Source: Zasmidium citrigriseum
Lineage: Eukaryota; Ascomycota; Dothideomycetes; Mycosphaerellales; Mycosphaerellaceae
Length of the DNA stretch: 64,000 nucleotides
Reading direction: 5' to 3'
NCBI GenBank assembly: GCA_002786025.1
Contig: NHNW01000001.1
Location: 1,674,001-1,738,000 of the forward strand
Under the pieces are notes generated by a model. The model made no database searches. It saw nothing but the letters and a program-made list of their open reading frames with translations, and had not been told where the DNA came from. Shown here piece by piece: positions 10,425 to 22,424 of the stretch; position 1 is the first letter of the stretch, and every line of letters begins with the position of its first letter. A program made the translations under genes and the position numbers.

Positions 10425-12470
10425 AATAACTTAGAGTCTTGCCGTCTTCGTAATAGTATTTTCCGGCTCTATATTAGTATATCGTATATATAGTAGTAAT
10501 TTAGGGTAAACTCTATTATTATAATCTATACTTAATTACTATTAAGTTAGTAGCCGTTACTATTTACTAGTAAAAACGTTAGTAATCTATAACGGTTTAG
10601 AACGGGCGGTAATTTCCTAGCCTATTATACTACTACTACCCCTATTAATAGAGTACTTTTCCTTTCCTTACTTTACTACTACCTTCCTTACTACTACTAC
10701 TATAGTAGAGTTAGTACCTCGTAATATTATTCGTATCTAGAACTACCTCTTTAATCTATCGCTTAAACGGCCTATATATACCCCCTCTAAGTTTAAGTAA
10801 TAATAGCTATAGGTATTAAATATATAGAAAGAAGCCTAGGTAGGTAATTAGATAAAAGATCGTTTAAAGTAGATAACTATCTATTACTATTGCTATTATT
10901 ATAATTTAGCTCGTCCGCGTAAGAAGACGTAGGCTCTAAGAAAGCGTAAGTATAGTAATATTAACTATAGGGCGTTAATATTATTATATATACTATAAGA
11001 GAAGTTATAGCTATTAATACTAAACTTTAGAGGGACGCCTATAAGGAGTAATATAGGGTTATAAAGAAGATACTCTTTTAGTATAATATTAAGTATCTAC
11101 TACTTAAAGGTATAACCTTTACTAGGTAAGACGTAATAAGGAAAGAGGTTAAGAAGGCTTAGTAATAATATAAGGATATAGTAGGCCTATATACTAGTTT
11201 AAAGAGGTACTATAATAGTAAGAGTCTACTTTATTACTTGTACCTCTTCTAGTATTAATATAGTCTACTCTACTACTATATCTTCTATAATTACCTCTTT
11301 ATAGGACTAGTTTTATTAGATAAGTAGTAGTAAGCCTATATAGATAACTTCGCTAGTATTAACGCTTAATATCGCTCTATCTACTAGATAGAGCGTAATC
11401 TACTACTACTACTCGAAGACGGCTATAATATCGATAGCTAGTTTATAGAGCTAAACGTTCGAACCCTCTATAATTACTTTAATAAAGCGGCTTAGAGCGC
11501 TCGCTTCGCCTACTATTATAAGAGTAATAAGTAGAAGTAGAACTTCCTTCGCTCCTTCGTCTTTAAGTTTAAGTACGCGCTTAAATTACTTATAATCTTT
11601 ATAATTAACGACTTTATTAATAAGGGCGAGCTAGAGGTTATTTTAATAACGAAGAAGCGCGTACGCTTTACTAACTTTAATAATATTAATTAACTACTAT
11701 CTAAACTATTAATACTAATAAAGGTAATAGCTTAGATAATAATTCGATACCCTTAACTACCTTAAATTAACGACCTACTAGTCTATATACCTCTACTACT
11801 CTTATAAGCTCTACTACTATTATAGATATCCTTATACGCGCCCTTATTATTACCTCTATCGAGTGTAGCGCTATTAGTAGTCCCTTATATCTACGACCTT
11901 TTATATTATATACTAGAGTATTAGTTTACCTACCTTAACGTCTAGTTATATAGTAATAGATTTAACGAGCTCTATAATAATAAGGATATCTTCTATAAAG
12001 TAGACGTAATAGATATAATAGATACTACCCCCCTTATAATAGTAGCTACTCTACCCTCCTTACTAATACTAGTAGGCCTACTACTACTAGTAGTACTACC
12101 TACTTCCTTAAACCTCTTATAAGCTACTACTACCTATATAGTTAGTAAAGTAGCCCTCTACTACTAGCTAGAAGACTATAAGATCTATAGGATTCTATAC
12201 TATTAGCGTAATACTAGCTAAGAAGAAGGAGATAGTTATAAGCGTTAGCGGTAGTAGTAAGGTAAGTAATAATAGAGTAGTAATAAGGGTAGCGTTTTTA
12301 ACTTAATCCTATAACGGTAGGGAAATAAGATCGTTTTTATAGTAAAACTAACTACTTTCTTCCCGCCCGTATAGGGCGCGCTAAATTAGTACTATATCTA
12401 CGATAAACCCTCTATATCTTCTTTACTAGAGTTTTAAGCCTAGTCCTTTCTAGCTTGGGATATGTTACGA
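10425..12470. mobile_element. extra AT-rich insert present only in the first unit
   Basis: Homology to the second unit stops at about 10,420 (its 22,170) and resumes at about 12,530 (its 22,424). The second unit has only about 250 unrelated bases there. The intervening 2 kb is the most AT-biased part of the island, with TA-rich runs and no CA over long distances. A nested, independently decayed transposon is the simplest reading. I could not recognise a transposase or terminal repeats. Confidence 0.55.
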
Positions 12471-12487
12471 TTATAATTGTATTCTTC

Positions 12488-14700
12488 CTAATGCATCTTA
12501 ACAATTTGTGTAGTTGCACTATACGAAACCCTCTCTTCGACTACAGCCCTAGAGAATTCTCCCAAATCCTTAGAAAATACCCCTATGTCGAGAATATGCC
12601 GCTGCTACATAGGAATATAAGCTAGTATCGTACGGACGGTTAGGCGGTAGTCTACTTTAGGGTCGCTAATAAGGGGAGTACGAGACTTACTCGGGCATAT
12701 TAGTTCCTACTTACTAAGTATACGTACGATCTTAGGCTTTATTTAGGCAATACAAGGATTCCTAAATAGATTCTTATGTACCTATAGCTTCGTTAACTCT
12801 ACTAAGAATACTAAAGTAGAGGTTATCTTCTAGGCCTTGTTAAATGTAAATAGCTTAGAAATTGGAAGGCATATAGATAACGAGAGTAGACTACTTAATC
12901 TAAGTTAGCGGTACTTCATGAACTTAGAAAATTGTTACGGCGGGTTAATCTAGCTAGTAAGACCGAGTATCCGTCGAAACTCTACTATGTACTAGACGTT
13001 TAGTACCGGACACCTAATTAGATAGCGGCGTGTCGCCGTTTCACCGAGACTATATACCGTTCTTCCCTCTTCTTTCCCGCTATAGACTTTCCTTTATAGT
13101 GCCTGTCTTACCTAATAAGGTTATAGTTAACCGCAAAGCTCCTAGGCCGTTACGATCGTATATCCTTAAAGTAGAACATATGTATAGTAGGCTCTTAGTA
13201 AGACCACTTCTATTCATCCATGTATAGATATTACGGCCGTAAAATACTATATATAACGCTTTCGCTAGAGCGTTTTCGAGAAGGTCGGAACGAAGATCCC
13301 TTATAGCTATGTCTAAGCGAAGTAGGAAGACGTTAAGCAATAGCCGAACCGAGACCGCTTCGAGGATCCTAGCTCTAGTTAAAAGGCAGGCGAGCTAGAT
13401 CGCGACGAGGACATTTAGCGGGAGAGATCCTTCGGAAGTAGTCTTAAACCCTTCGACTTGCCCGCGAATATAATTGTCTCTTCGGTGTAAAGAATAATCT
13501 TCTCTTATAGATAAGATCGTAAGGACGTTAAAAGTAGATTTATCGCTCTCCGCGGTTAAGTCGGCTAATACTTAGGCTGTCTTCTACTAGGCAGCGATAG
13601 GGCTCTTAGGTAGGTATAGTATCAGCTCTATAAGATCGGGGCATGTTATATAGTTCGCGAAATAGTTGAATTGGGACCTACGAGGTAGCATACTATATTG
13701 ACTGTACGATCTAGCTATCGTTTCGGGCGCAAATTAGTCCCTCTAAAGACAGCCTCTAGGTAGTATAAGCTAAAGAGTCGCCTCTCTAATAAGTCGTTCT
13801 CTGCTTACTACTAAGCGACGTAGGCGTCCTAACTAAAGAGGATGAGACCGTAGTCTATCGACTAAAAGTAGGTACGCTTTATAGTCTCTAGAGTCTACTT
13901 AGTCGCCTAGCGACTATATAACACTAGAGTTATCGCATAGAAGTATTAGACGACCTACGCGAAGAACGAATCAAAAGAGCAAAGAACGAATCGAAAGAGT
14001 AAAGAACGAATCGAAAGAGCGGAGAGTCGTGGGAGAAAGAAAGTAGCGATTAGGGTAGTTAATACTATTTAGTCCGTAGTCCCTCGCCGCATTTTTCTAC
14101 TACCCCTTAGCTAGGCGCAATAGTATTATATTAATAACTAAGCACTTGCTACTATCGGTTCGCCGATTAAGGAGAGAAGGACAAGGGCTCGCTAGGTCGT
14201 TAGTTTCGCCGTACTAGAACAACCCCTTATATGTCGACTTAGTCGGCTAATAGTTCGAGGCTACCGGATAGCCGAGCAAGACGCCCTTCGTCTAAGTATA
14301 GATCCGTACTATTAATCTTACATCGTGAGCGGATCTTACGCGGTAATATATTAGAGCTAAGGCCTTTCTTCTACTAGTAATTGTGCTTTGCTAAAGTAAA
14401 CGTATCCGATAGGCTCGGGCATGTTCCTAAGATTTACTCTAGTAACCGCGTCGATAGTCTAGTAGTCGAAAGTCCCTAGCGTATATCCGAGGGGTAGCTC
14501 GAGCGGGGTAGGTAATATCTTAGGTGTTAGCGGGCCGGCGAAATATCTAACATTCTAGTAAATCTCGGCTAACTACTTAAATAACAGTTGAATAAGATAC
14601 CGAGGGATTCTAATTTTAAGGCCTCTAATCCTCGAGGCTCTCCTACTTCTTTATATTTAGAAGCTTTAAGATCCCGTAGAGCTCGTAATATTCTAATTCT
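12488..14700 (-). pseudogene. relic of the partner gene (unknown family), first copy
   Basis: The minus strand keeps a long frame interrupted mostly by TAG/TAA. The 3' end reads GVFSKDLGEFSRAV and closes with a TAG at 12,488-12,490. The segment 13,080-13,340 is still stop-free and contains NVFLLRLDIAIRDLRSDLL and ALYIVFYGRNIYTW. Comparison with the second copy (22,425-24,600) shows shared frame plus small indels, for example a missing block near 14,235 that shifts the frame. I do not recognise the family. It converges on the helicase relic to its left. Confidence 0.6.
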
Positions 14701-14729
14701 ATTATAGCCGCATCTAAAGTTGATAGTGT

Positions 14730-15070
14730 CGCAGTAGGAGCTTTTTAGCTAAGCGATGCCGCACTAGAAGCCTTGAAACTTAACGACGCCGCTATAGAGG
14801 CTTTCGATTTTGACGATGCCGTACTAGAGGCTTATTAGCTAAGCGATACCGCGCTAGAAGCCTTGAAACTTAACGACGCCGCTGTAGAGGCTTTGGATTT
14901 TGACGATACCGCGCTAGAGGCTTTTTAGCTAAGCGATACCGCGCTAGAAGCCTTGAAACTTGACGACGCCGCTGTAGAGGCTTTAGATTTTAACGATGCC
15001 GCGCTAGAAGCCTTGAAACTTAACGACGCCGCTATAGAGGCTTTGGATTTAAGCGATATAGTATCGGAGG
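14730..15070 (+). repeat. 30-bp tandem array 2 with 90-bp higher-order pattern
   Basis: About 11 units of 30 bp in the orientation GCCGCGCTAGAAGCCTTGAA plus ACTTAACGAC. Three unit variants follow each other regularly at first, giving a 90-bp higher-order repeat. The reverse complement matches arrays 1 and 3. In one plus frame it reads a 10-residue Ala/Leu/Asp repeat, and in a minus frame a Ser/Ala-rich one. The coding strand is undecided. Confidence 0.9.
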
Positions 15071-15079
15071 CCTCTAACT

Positions 15080-17300
15080 TAGATAATAGCTTAATATCGT
15101 CGTCGAGTATAGTGTCGTTTGCTAGCTTCAACCGAGACTACAATTGTCGCGATATAACAGTCTCTTAGCCCTCGCTAATAAGTTATCGATTAGCATCGGA
15201 AATGTCGTTGTTAGCAGAGTCGGGTGAATAAAGGATAGTTTAATACACTAGAGGCGTAGGTAAGGTTCGTTAGGTAAGGACAGAGCAGCCTCCTCGGATA
15301 TAGTATTGTAAATAGATCCGGCGTTATATAAAGACCTCGGCCGCTTCCTACTTAAGGTCGTGATAGTAGAAGCTAGCACATAATCTCCTACCTAGTCCTT
15401 AATTTAAAGGGTACTAGCAACGCAAAGTAAGACGTCCGTTAGCTTTCATATCTATAGACTCCGTAAGAGATTTAATATATAATAAGGGCTATCGTCGCTC
15501 TCGTTTAAACTTTCAGCTATACAAACTAACAATAGGTCTTTTGCTTAGTAAGGAACCCGAATAAGTATTTTGCTTAATCTTAGCGATTCCGCAGTTTAAT
15601 ATACTAGGCCTAGCCTTACTAATTCTTAAGGAGCTCCTTAGTAGTCAACCTCTAATATACCTCGATGTCTTTTGTTTAATACTCGTTTGCTCTATTAAGC
15701 CTACTAAATTCTACGAGGTCTATTAATATTTAAGAGACGAAGACGGAGAGCTTGGATAAGAGTCGTTAAAGAAGTAAACAGACGGCTAAACTTTTATTTC
15801 CATACGATTACTACTACTCTTAAGGTTAATAACTTACTCTGCCTACGCATGATCGATGTGCTTAATCTTTAGCGTAATAACTATCTTACTATCTACGCTA
15901 CTCCGATACAGTAGAGCCTAAAACTCCTCGTTAGTAGTAATTTTCTCTTCGTTAATACGGGCCCTACTCCAATCGATCGTGCTCGAACCCTATACTCGCT
16001 TAATACGAGCTATAAACATCTCCTACTTTAAATTACCCGCCTTGCTAATACGGCGTTGTGGAATAGTAAGTTCGCTTACTATTATCGTAGTCCTATCTAG
16101 GCTACATTTTAGAGTAACTCGAAGCGACTTCCTCTAGACTAGTAAGCTAGGGATATCCTTCCTCGCTAGTAGTGCATCCTAACTCTTTACACCCTCGCTA
16201 AGAGTAGACTTCTTCGGCTTACCCTTCGCATCTTTATCCTCGTCGCCGTCGCTCTTTAGATGCTTAGAGAGAGCTTTCCTCGGTACGCTCTTAGGCTTCT
16301 TTTTATCTTTAATATACTAGGCCTCCGGATCTCGTTACGCTATCCTAATCTTGTTTTGTTCCTTTACGGCCTTCTTTACCTCGGGGCGCTTCTGTCTTCT
16401 ACTATCTCGAATCTTTGTTTATAGCTACGTCTTAATATGCCCCGTATACTCCCTCTACTTGTTACTAGTCTATTTATTCGGGTGCTTAGCATTCTGCTTA
16501 TCCTTGTTCTTATGCAACTAATAGTAAAACTAGTCGTTAATACTCGTCGCCTCGCCTACTTTCAAGTCTCCACGATAATAAAACACTCGTTTCGCTTGTA
16601 TGTACGTCTAAAGCCCCTTAAACTGCTCTTTTAAGGCTTCCTTAGCGGCCTTCCTCTTAGGTTCGGCAATAACGCGCGGAGTTTAATCGGCGACTATTTT
16701 AGTCTAGGGCTAGGTAGGAGCGGGCTCGGGAGGAGGATAAGAAGTGTTTAGGTAGGAAACGGCCTTAGGTTTAGGGGGGTAAACGACGGGTTCTATTCAT
16801 ATTAGCTTATCGTTAACGGCTGAAGAGTATCTTAATCTTACCTCCTATCTTCCTTACTGCGAAGATTTTATTATACTACTCGTACTAGTCATAAATGCTA
16901 ATCTTATCGGCCGTGTCTTTAACGAAATCCTATACGCCCGTAAGATTATTACGCTAGCCTTCCTCGTCTCGGTCGTCTACTAGGCTAAGGAGGAGCAGGT
17001 AGGTGTCGTATAACTATTTGTATATAAAAACTTTCTATAGCGGTGTGTCGTCGCCTATAATTAAAACGAGCTTATCGTATTTGATCCGCGCGGCCTTCTC
17101 TTTTCTCTCTTACTCGTCTTTCTACTTTTCCTCCTTCGTCTACTCCCGTTTAGGTTTACGTTTCGTTAGGGTCGGTGAAGTAGGGTTAAAATTATTATCG
17201 CCGCCGTTTTTAGCTATTATATAGTGCGCGGCCGCTAAACTTGCCGGATAGCGGTAGTAATAAGAGGTTGAAAGTGCAAATAAGCGTGAAAGTTAGTATG
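15080..17300 (-). pseudogene. minus-strand coding relic upstream of the partner gene, first copy
   Basis: Minus-strand reading shows a lysine-rich segment at about 16,200-16,300 (LKSDGDEDKD, then GKPKKST) that is also present at 26,230-26,320. It may be the N-terminal part of the partner gene or a separate gene. Stops of the TAG/TAA type interrupt it. No family was recognised. Confidence 0.45.
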
Positions 17301-17334
17301 TAGTAAACAGTTGCCTAGCTTGAATTAACGTTAT

Positions 17335-17545
17335 CCCCGCACCTTAAGCTTCAGCTCCCCCGACGTGCCGTATTACAAGATTCTAACGACACTACGCCCG
17401 CGTCTTAAGCTTCAGCTGCCCCCACGTGCCGTATTACTAAATTTTGACGATACTAGCCCCGCACCTTAAGCTTTAGCTGCCCCTACGTACCGTATTACTA
17501 AATTTTAACGATACTAGCCCCGCACCTTAAGCTTTAGCTACCCCT
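17335..17545. repeat. ~60-bp tandem array upstream of the complete helicase relic
   Basis: About four copies of a unit of about 60 bp containing CACCTTAAGCTTTAGCTGCC, CCTACGT and ATTACTAAATTTTAACGATA. It lies between the divergent 5' ends of the partner relic and the helicase relic, so promoter function is possible (inference). Confidence 0.85.
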
Positions 17546-17699
17546 ACGTTTCGCGACGCTAGACCCTTGTCCTAGTTCCTACAGCAACCTATGCTAAATT
17601 AGGTAACGCTTTACTTAAAACGTCGTTTGTAATTGTTTTAGCCGCTATAGTGTCTACGCCTAACCTTATTCTACAAACGCTACTACCTATAATTCGACT

Positions 17700-20600
17700 T
17701 CGCCCCTATAAGCTTACGCGCCTAAGGGCATGCTTATTTAGTTATAGCGTCTTTAAAGAAGCTAGATTAATAGAACCTCGAGGACTGTCTAGCTATACTT
17801 AAGCTTTCTACGGAAGAATACTATATTATACTAGATTTAGTAGAGACCGTATTATCGTTATTGAAGGGTAGTACATAGTTAGACGAGGTAGAGACGTAGG
17901 CTTGCGCTCTTATTAAATCGAAGATATTAGAAGAGGCAAACACGATTCGTAGCTACTCTATCTTATAAGTCTTTAACTTTATCCTATAGACTAGGTACGA
18001 CGATTAACCGCCTTATTTGCCCGACGGCATTAACACACTCGTTAGGAGGATAGCCGAGATTATTCTCCAAAAGCTAAATATAGACGACAAAACTATAGAA
18101 GACCCTCTATACGAGTTCGACGACCCGGACTCCTATAACGGTAAGCCGCTCGAGGATCGTATACTAGAGATCTTCGTCGCTAGCTAAGCTAAGTCCCGCT
18201 TCAAGTACGAGACTCCTTTTCTCTACGAGGATCGTCGCGACCCTAGGACTAGGCGTATCCTAGTCTTACATATGGATTTGGGACCTATATAGGCGGCTGT
18301 AAAGTAGGTTAAGGGCTATAATAAGAAGACGTCCTATCTTATAGATCCTAGGAGCGATGACAAACTATATATCTACAACGACGCTAAGCTGCGAGCTAGT
18401 ATTCATAAGCAGATATTTAGCTAGTCTAATACTATCGTCTTCTAAATTATTAACGACACTAAGCTTCCTCGCTAAAGAGCGATCGATACGACAGAATTGG
18501 AGGTTAGCATACGGCGTCTAGGTATTTAGAACTCGACGGCGACACAGCTAGCACTAATTGGCGACGAGTAATAGGAATAGCAGAAGTTTCCTCCTACGAT
18601 AAAGTCGTACAAATGGATTCGACCCGCTCTACTACTAGCTCGCAACGGCTTTCGAGAGTCGAAGGACATACCTTATAGCCCGAGACCGACTGCTACTATT
18701 AGTTAAGCTGAAGCGGATCTTAACTAAGCCCGGTCGCTCGGGAAGGATTGTTCTAGGGAGGAAAAGGCACTAGAAATGGCTTGGTATAGTACTTAGGTTA
18801 CGTACTAGAAGAAGTTCTTTCTATTAATTTGCCTTCCGCCGGACCTATTCCCGTATAAGCTAGAGTAGGACGTACTAAAGCGATTGTCGAGACCCGCGAT
18901 AGATTTGCTTAACAAGCTAGGCCACAAGTATAAGATTAACGGTCTCTATAGCTATTATGGCTTTATTAATAAAGAAAAAGAGGCCAAGATAGCCTAGGCT
19001 AGTTAAGAAGAGGACGACGGCCCTAAGGAGGACTTTATTAACTTAGAGGAAGGAGACTAGCCACTAGAAGCGAAGCAGAACTCGGACAACGACGATCCCG
19101 AGAAGGCTGAAGCTAAGGAGATTAACGACGATACTGAATTTCTCTCTTAATTTCCCGGTAATTAGTTTAACGAAGAAGACTAGAGAAACTGCTACTAGTT
19201 CTTCTAGTTTGACGACCGATACTAGCTCCTACGTAGCATAGTAGAGGTTTAGGGGATAAATATATCGCTTTACGCCTACTAGTTCTACGCCGTTTAGTGG
19301 ATTATAGCTTATTCGAAGCGCTAGTAACTTCCCTATATGTTTCTCGCCGACACGATAGGTTTCGGCAAGACCCTTATTATGCTTACTATCGCGGTACTAT
19401 ACTATAAGATTATAGAGGCTATACGCGATTAGGACAAGTGTAGAGACCACCTGTCGGGCAATTCTAATAGCTATATCTATCTAGTCGATAAGTTTTCGAG
19501 GGGCAACCGTATCGACTACCGTAGTAGCGGGTATCGTTAATTCTTCTAGTGCCCGTATGTTAAGAGCAGTATAACTCGGAAGCTGCTAGACTATAAGGTC
19601 GTCGGCGGTTCGGCGATTATTACCTAAGTAAGCCTATACTATAATATAGTCTAGGAGATCTATAAGTATATTAAGATACCTTAACTAAAGGGTAATCGAG
19701 ATGACTCTAGAATGCAAGTAATACTTGTATATTAAGTGAGCCCGAGGGTAATAGCACAGCGTGCCTAGAACCGCGCCCTATTACTTAGCGACAATAGTAA
19801 GCTCGAGGCTATTAAAACTGCGATAGCCGTAGACCGGGACCCGGAGAACGGTTAACTCCTTAACCTTAAGAAACAGAAGATAGACACTTCTTAGATTATC
19901 TAGGTCTTAGTAGATAGGTCTGTTCCTAGGTACCTATAGGGAGCGCTTAACAAGCAGGGTGTATAGTAGCACTAGGCCCTAGGCTAGATATTTATCGATA
20001 AATAGTACTCGGCTCGTAGTAAGAATTTATTCTTTATAACCTCCTCGATAGCTAGATTCGAGTTCAATCGCAGTCTATAGGTGTCCGCTACTCTATTTAC
20101 GAAAGCCGTTAATAAACTGTTCGGTATTATAAAACTCTTCGAGGACCGCCTTTGCGAGCCGCTATATTCCGAAGGCATAATAAGCGCTAAGATTAAGCGA
20201 GACCCTATTAGTAGAAGTAGTAGGACCGGCAACAATCCTACACCGTCGGCAATACAATATACAGACTAGAGTATTAACTACCTCGAGAAACGCTTCGGTT
20301 TAAAAGGCGATAAAGTAGAATATGTTAAGGCGCTACGACTTAAAAACTTTAGGGTTATCGAGAATAAGAATAAGCGTGTGCGTGCTTAGCGGAAGAAGCA
20401 CAAGAAGGCCAAGATCGTAGACGTAGATCCTAAGACCCGTAAAGAGTATAACGAGGTGGTTTAGTTCCTTAGGGAGTTTATAGAGAAATGTATACTTCGC
20501 CGTACTTAGTCGTCTCGCTGGTTCGACTACCTAGCGGTCCTAATACTACTATATCGCTATCTCGATATCTATATTTCGAAAGATTATAAGTACCGGAAGG

Positions 20601-21700
20601 ATATAGAAGAAGTAGCGAAGCACTTTAAGGCTATTATCGATAAGGACTATCGAGACCGCAAGGAGAAATAGGACAATAAGCTAGAAAAGACTAGAGGACC
20701 GCGCCCCGAGAAGGATAATAGCTAGAAGTTCGACTACGCTAGGTTTATAGCCCTTGTCTCCAACTTTCTATACTTGGCGTATCTTTAGAAGAAAAACTAG
20801 TAAATCTAGAAGCAGGTCGGTAAAGATGTTGCCGAGAAGATTCATAAGCAACTCTAGGATTACAAGTTCATGAAAGAGTACGGCATAGAGCTTATTAAAA
20901 CCTCCCCTAAGGTTAAGCTTATAATCTAAATCTGCTAAAAGTTTCGAAAGTCTTACGATTAGCAAGGTAATAAGGAGAAGGTCATTCTCTTCATACGCGA
21001 CCCCTTTAGTGTCGCTGTGTTAAGATGTGCCTTTATTAAGCTAGGGATAGGTGAAGTCGCCTATATTTCGTCGAACATAAGTCTAGGATCGGGCAAGCGG
21101 CAAGATATAGTAAACCGGTTTAACGAGGACGTCTAGGACGCCGCCGATAACAAAGACGCACCTATACTCATATAGAGAGAGGATATTACTACGGACTAGG
21201 ATTATCTTAGAGTAGTATATAAAGCCCGCCGTAAAGCGATAGGCGGCGACGCTACGGCTAATCTCGGTAGGCTATTAGTCGTAATAGCTAAGAAGGGTCC
21301 CGCCTTTCTTATCGGTACCTATGAGCTTCTTAGTTAAGGCTTTTCGTGTATTCGGGCTTTTCGAACGATCTATCTTAATGTTCTAGATCGAGTAAGGTTT
21401 ATTATTTAGGCCGGTAGTAGATCTTGCCGTATTATTAATAGTTAGAAGAATCCCGTTACGTTTGGATATCGACTACTATTGAATGGTTTTAAGCTAGAGC
21501 TTAAGCTTCTTGCCTTAACCGAGGGAGGATTGGAGTAGTTCTAGGCAGCGTTTACCGAGGGCAACGGAGGAGAAGAGGAAGAGTACTAGGTATAAACGAT
21601 ATATATTAAGTTTCTAATATGAAATATGCTTTCTTTTCAGGCTCTATAACTACTTCAAATGCCTCGAAATATACCTCTCCTTAGAGGTAATACGAGAGAA
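17700..21700 (+). pseudogene. SNF2-family helicase relic, complete copy
   Basis: Read through its TAG/TAA codons, the frame stays in register from about 18,200 to 21,590 without an obvious frameshift. Helicase landmarks appear in order. Walker A is ADTIGFGKT at about 19,346-19,372, preceded by an SLYAYQFYAVQW-like lead after reversing RIP stops. Motif II at 19,997-20,008 reads D-K-stop-Y and is explained by an original DEQH. SLQVSAT follows as motif III. A C-terminal lobe contains KVILFIRDPFSVAVLRCAF and, near 21,470, the conserved QKNPVTFGYRL context. A relict intron at 21,590-21,640 keeps GTATAA...TTTTCAG ends. The gene would have encoded more than 1,100 residues. The many stops make it inactive. 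Confidence 0.8.
21590..21640 (+). other. relict spliceosomal intron in the helicase pseudogene
   Basis: This 51-bp segment starts GTATAAACG, has TCTAATAT as a branch-like site and ends TTCTTTTCAG. The size and signals match introns of the intact genes in the window. Confidence 0.6.
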
Positions 21701-21744
21701 TTTACCGCCTAAGTTAGAGTAATCGAGACTACGCCGCCCTAGTA

Positions 21745-22130
21745 GTAGTATTTTAAGATTTTAATGCCCTAGAAGTAGTGTCGCAAGATTTTAATGCCCT
21801 AGAATTGGTGTCGCAAGATTTTGAGGCCTTAGCTATAGTATCGCAAGATTTTAAGGCCTTAGCGGTAGTGTCGCAAGATTTTAAGGCCTTAGCTATAGTG
21901 TCGCAAGATTTTAAGGCCTTAGCGGTAGTGTCGTAAGATTTTGAGGCCTTAGCTATAGTATCGCAAGATTTTAAGGCCTTAGCGGTAGTGTCGCAAGATT
22001 TTAAGGCCTTAGCTGTAGTGTCGCAAGATTATAAGGCCTTAGCTGTAGTGTCGCAAGATTATAAGGCCTTAGCTGTAGTGTCGTAAGATTTTAAGGCCTC
22101 GGCGGTAGTGGTTTAGGATCTTGTAGCGTT
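21745..22130 (+). repeat. 30-bp tandem array 3
   Basis: About 12-13 copies of the same 30-bp unit as array 1, more uniform (AAGATTTTAAGGCCTTAGCG plus GTAGTGTCGC). It follows the helicase relic and is inverted relative to array 4. Confidence 0.9.
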
Positions 22131-22169
22131 GACTTAGGTCGTTCGAGACTATTTTCCCTTAGCTATGGT

Positions 22170-22424
22170 GTTTTAAGACTCTCTAGTACTATATTTAGTA
22201 TACACTTTTCAATAAAATGTTCTATTGTTATTCCGAGCTTATTTGGCTAGTAATATAATTAATATCACCCCCAACTATTAGTAATCCCGTAAAATATCTC
22301 TATCGTGGAGTTATTAGCTATGCGTAAAATATCTACGTCTTCTAATTATTAGCAATACATTACTATATCCTTATCTTGTTGTTATAGTAATAGTAAACCT
22401 TATATCTACTTAATCTTCTCCATC
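22170..22424. other. spacer between helicase relic and partner relic, second unit
   Basis: About 250 bp of AT-rich sequence with no recognisable feature. The corresponding place in the first unit holds the 2-kb AT-rich insert. Confidence 0.5.

Noticed and set aside
14925..15131. Open frames on both strands over array 2 as real genes
   Set aside because: They follow from the 30-bp periodicity, which keeps frames open. No start context or flanking exon supports them.
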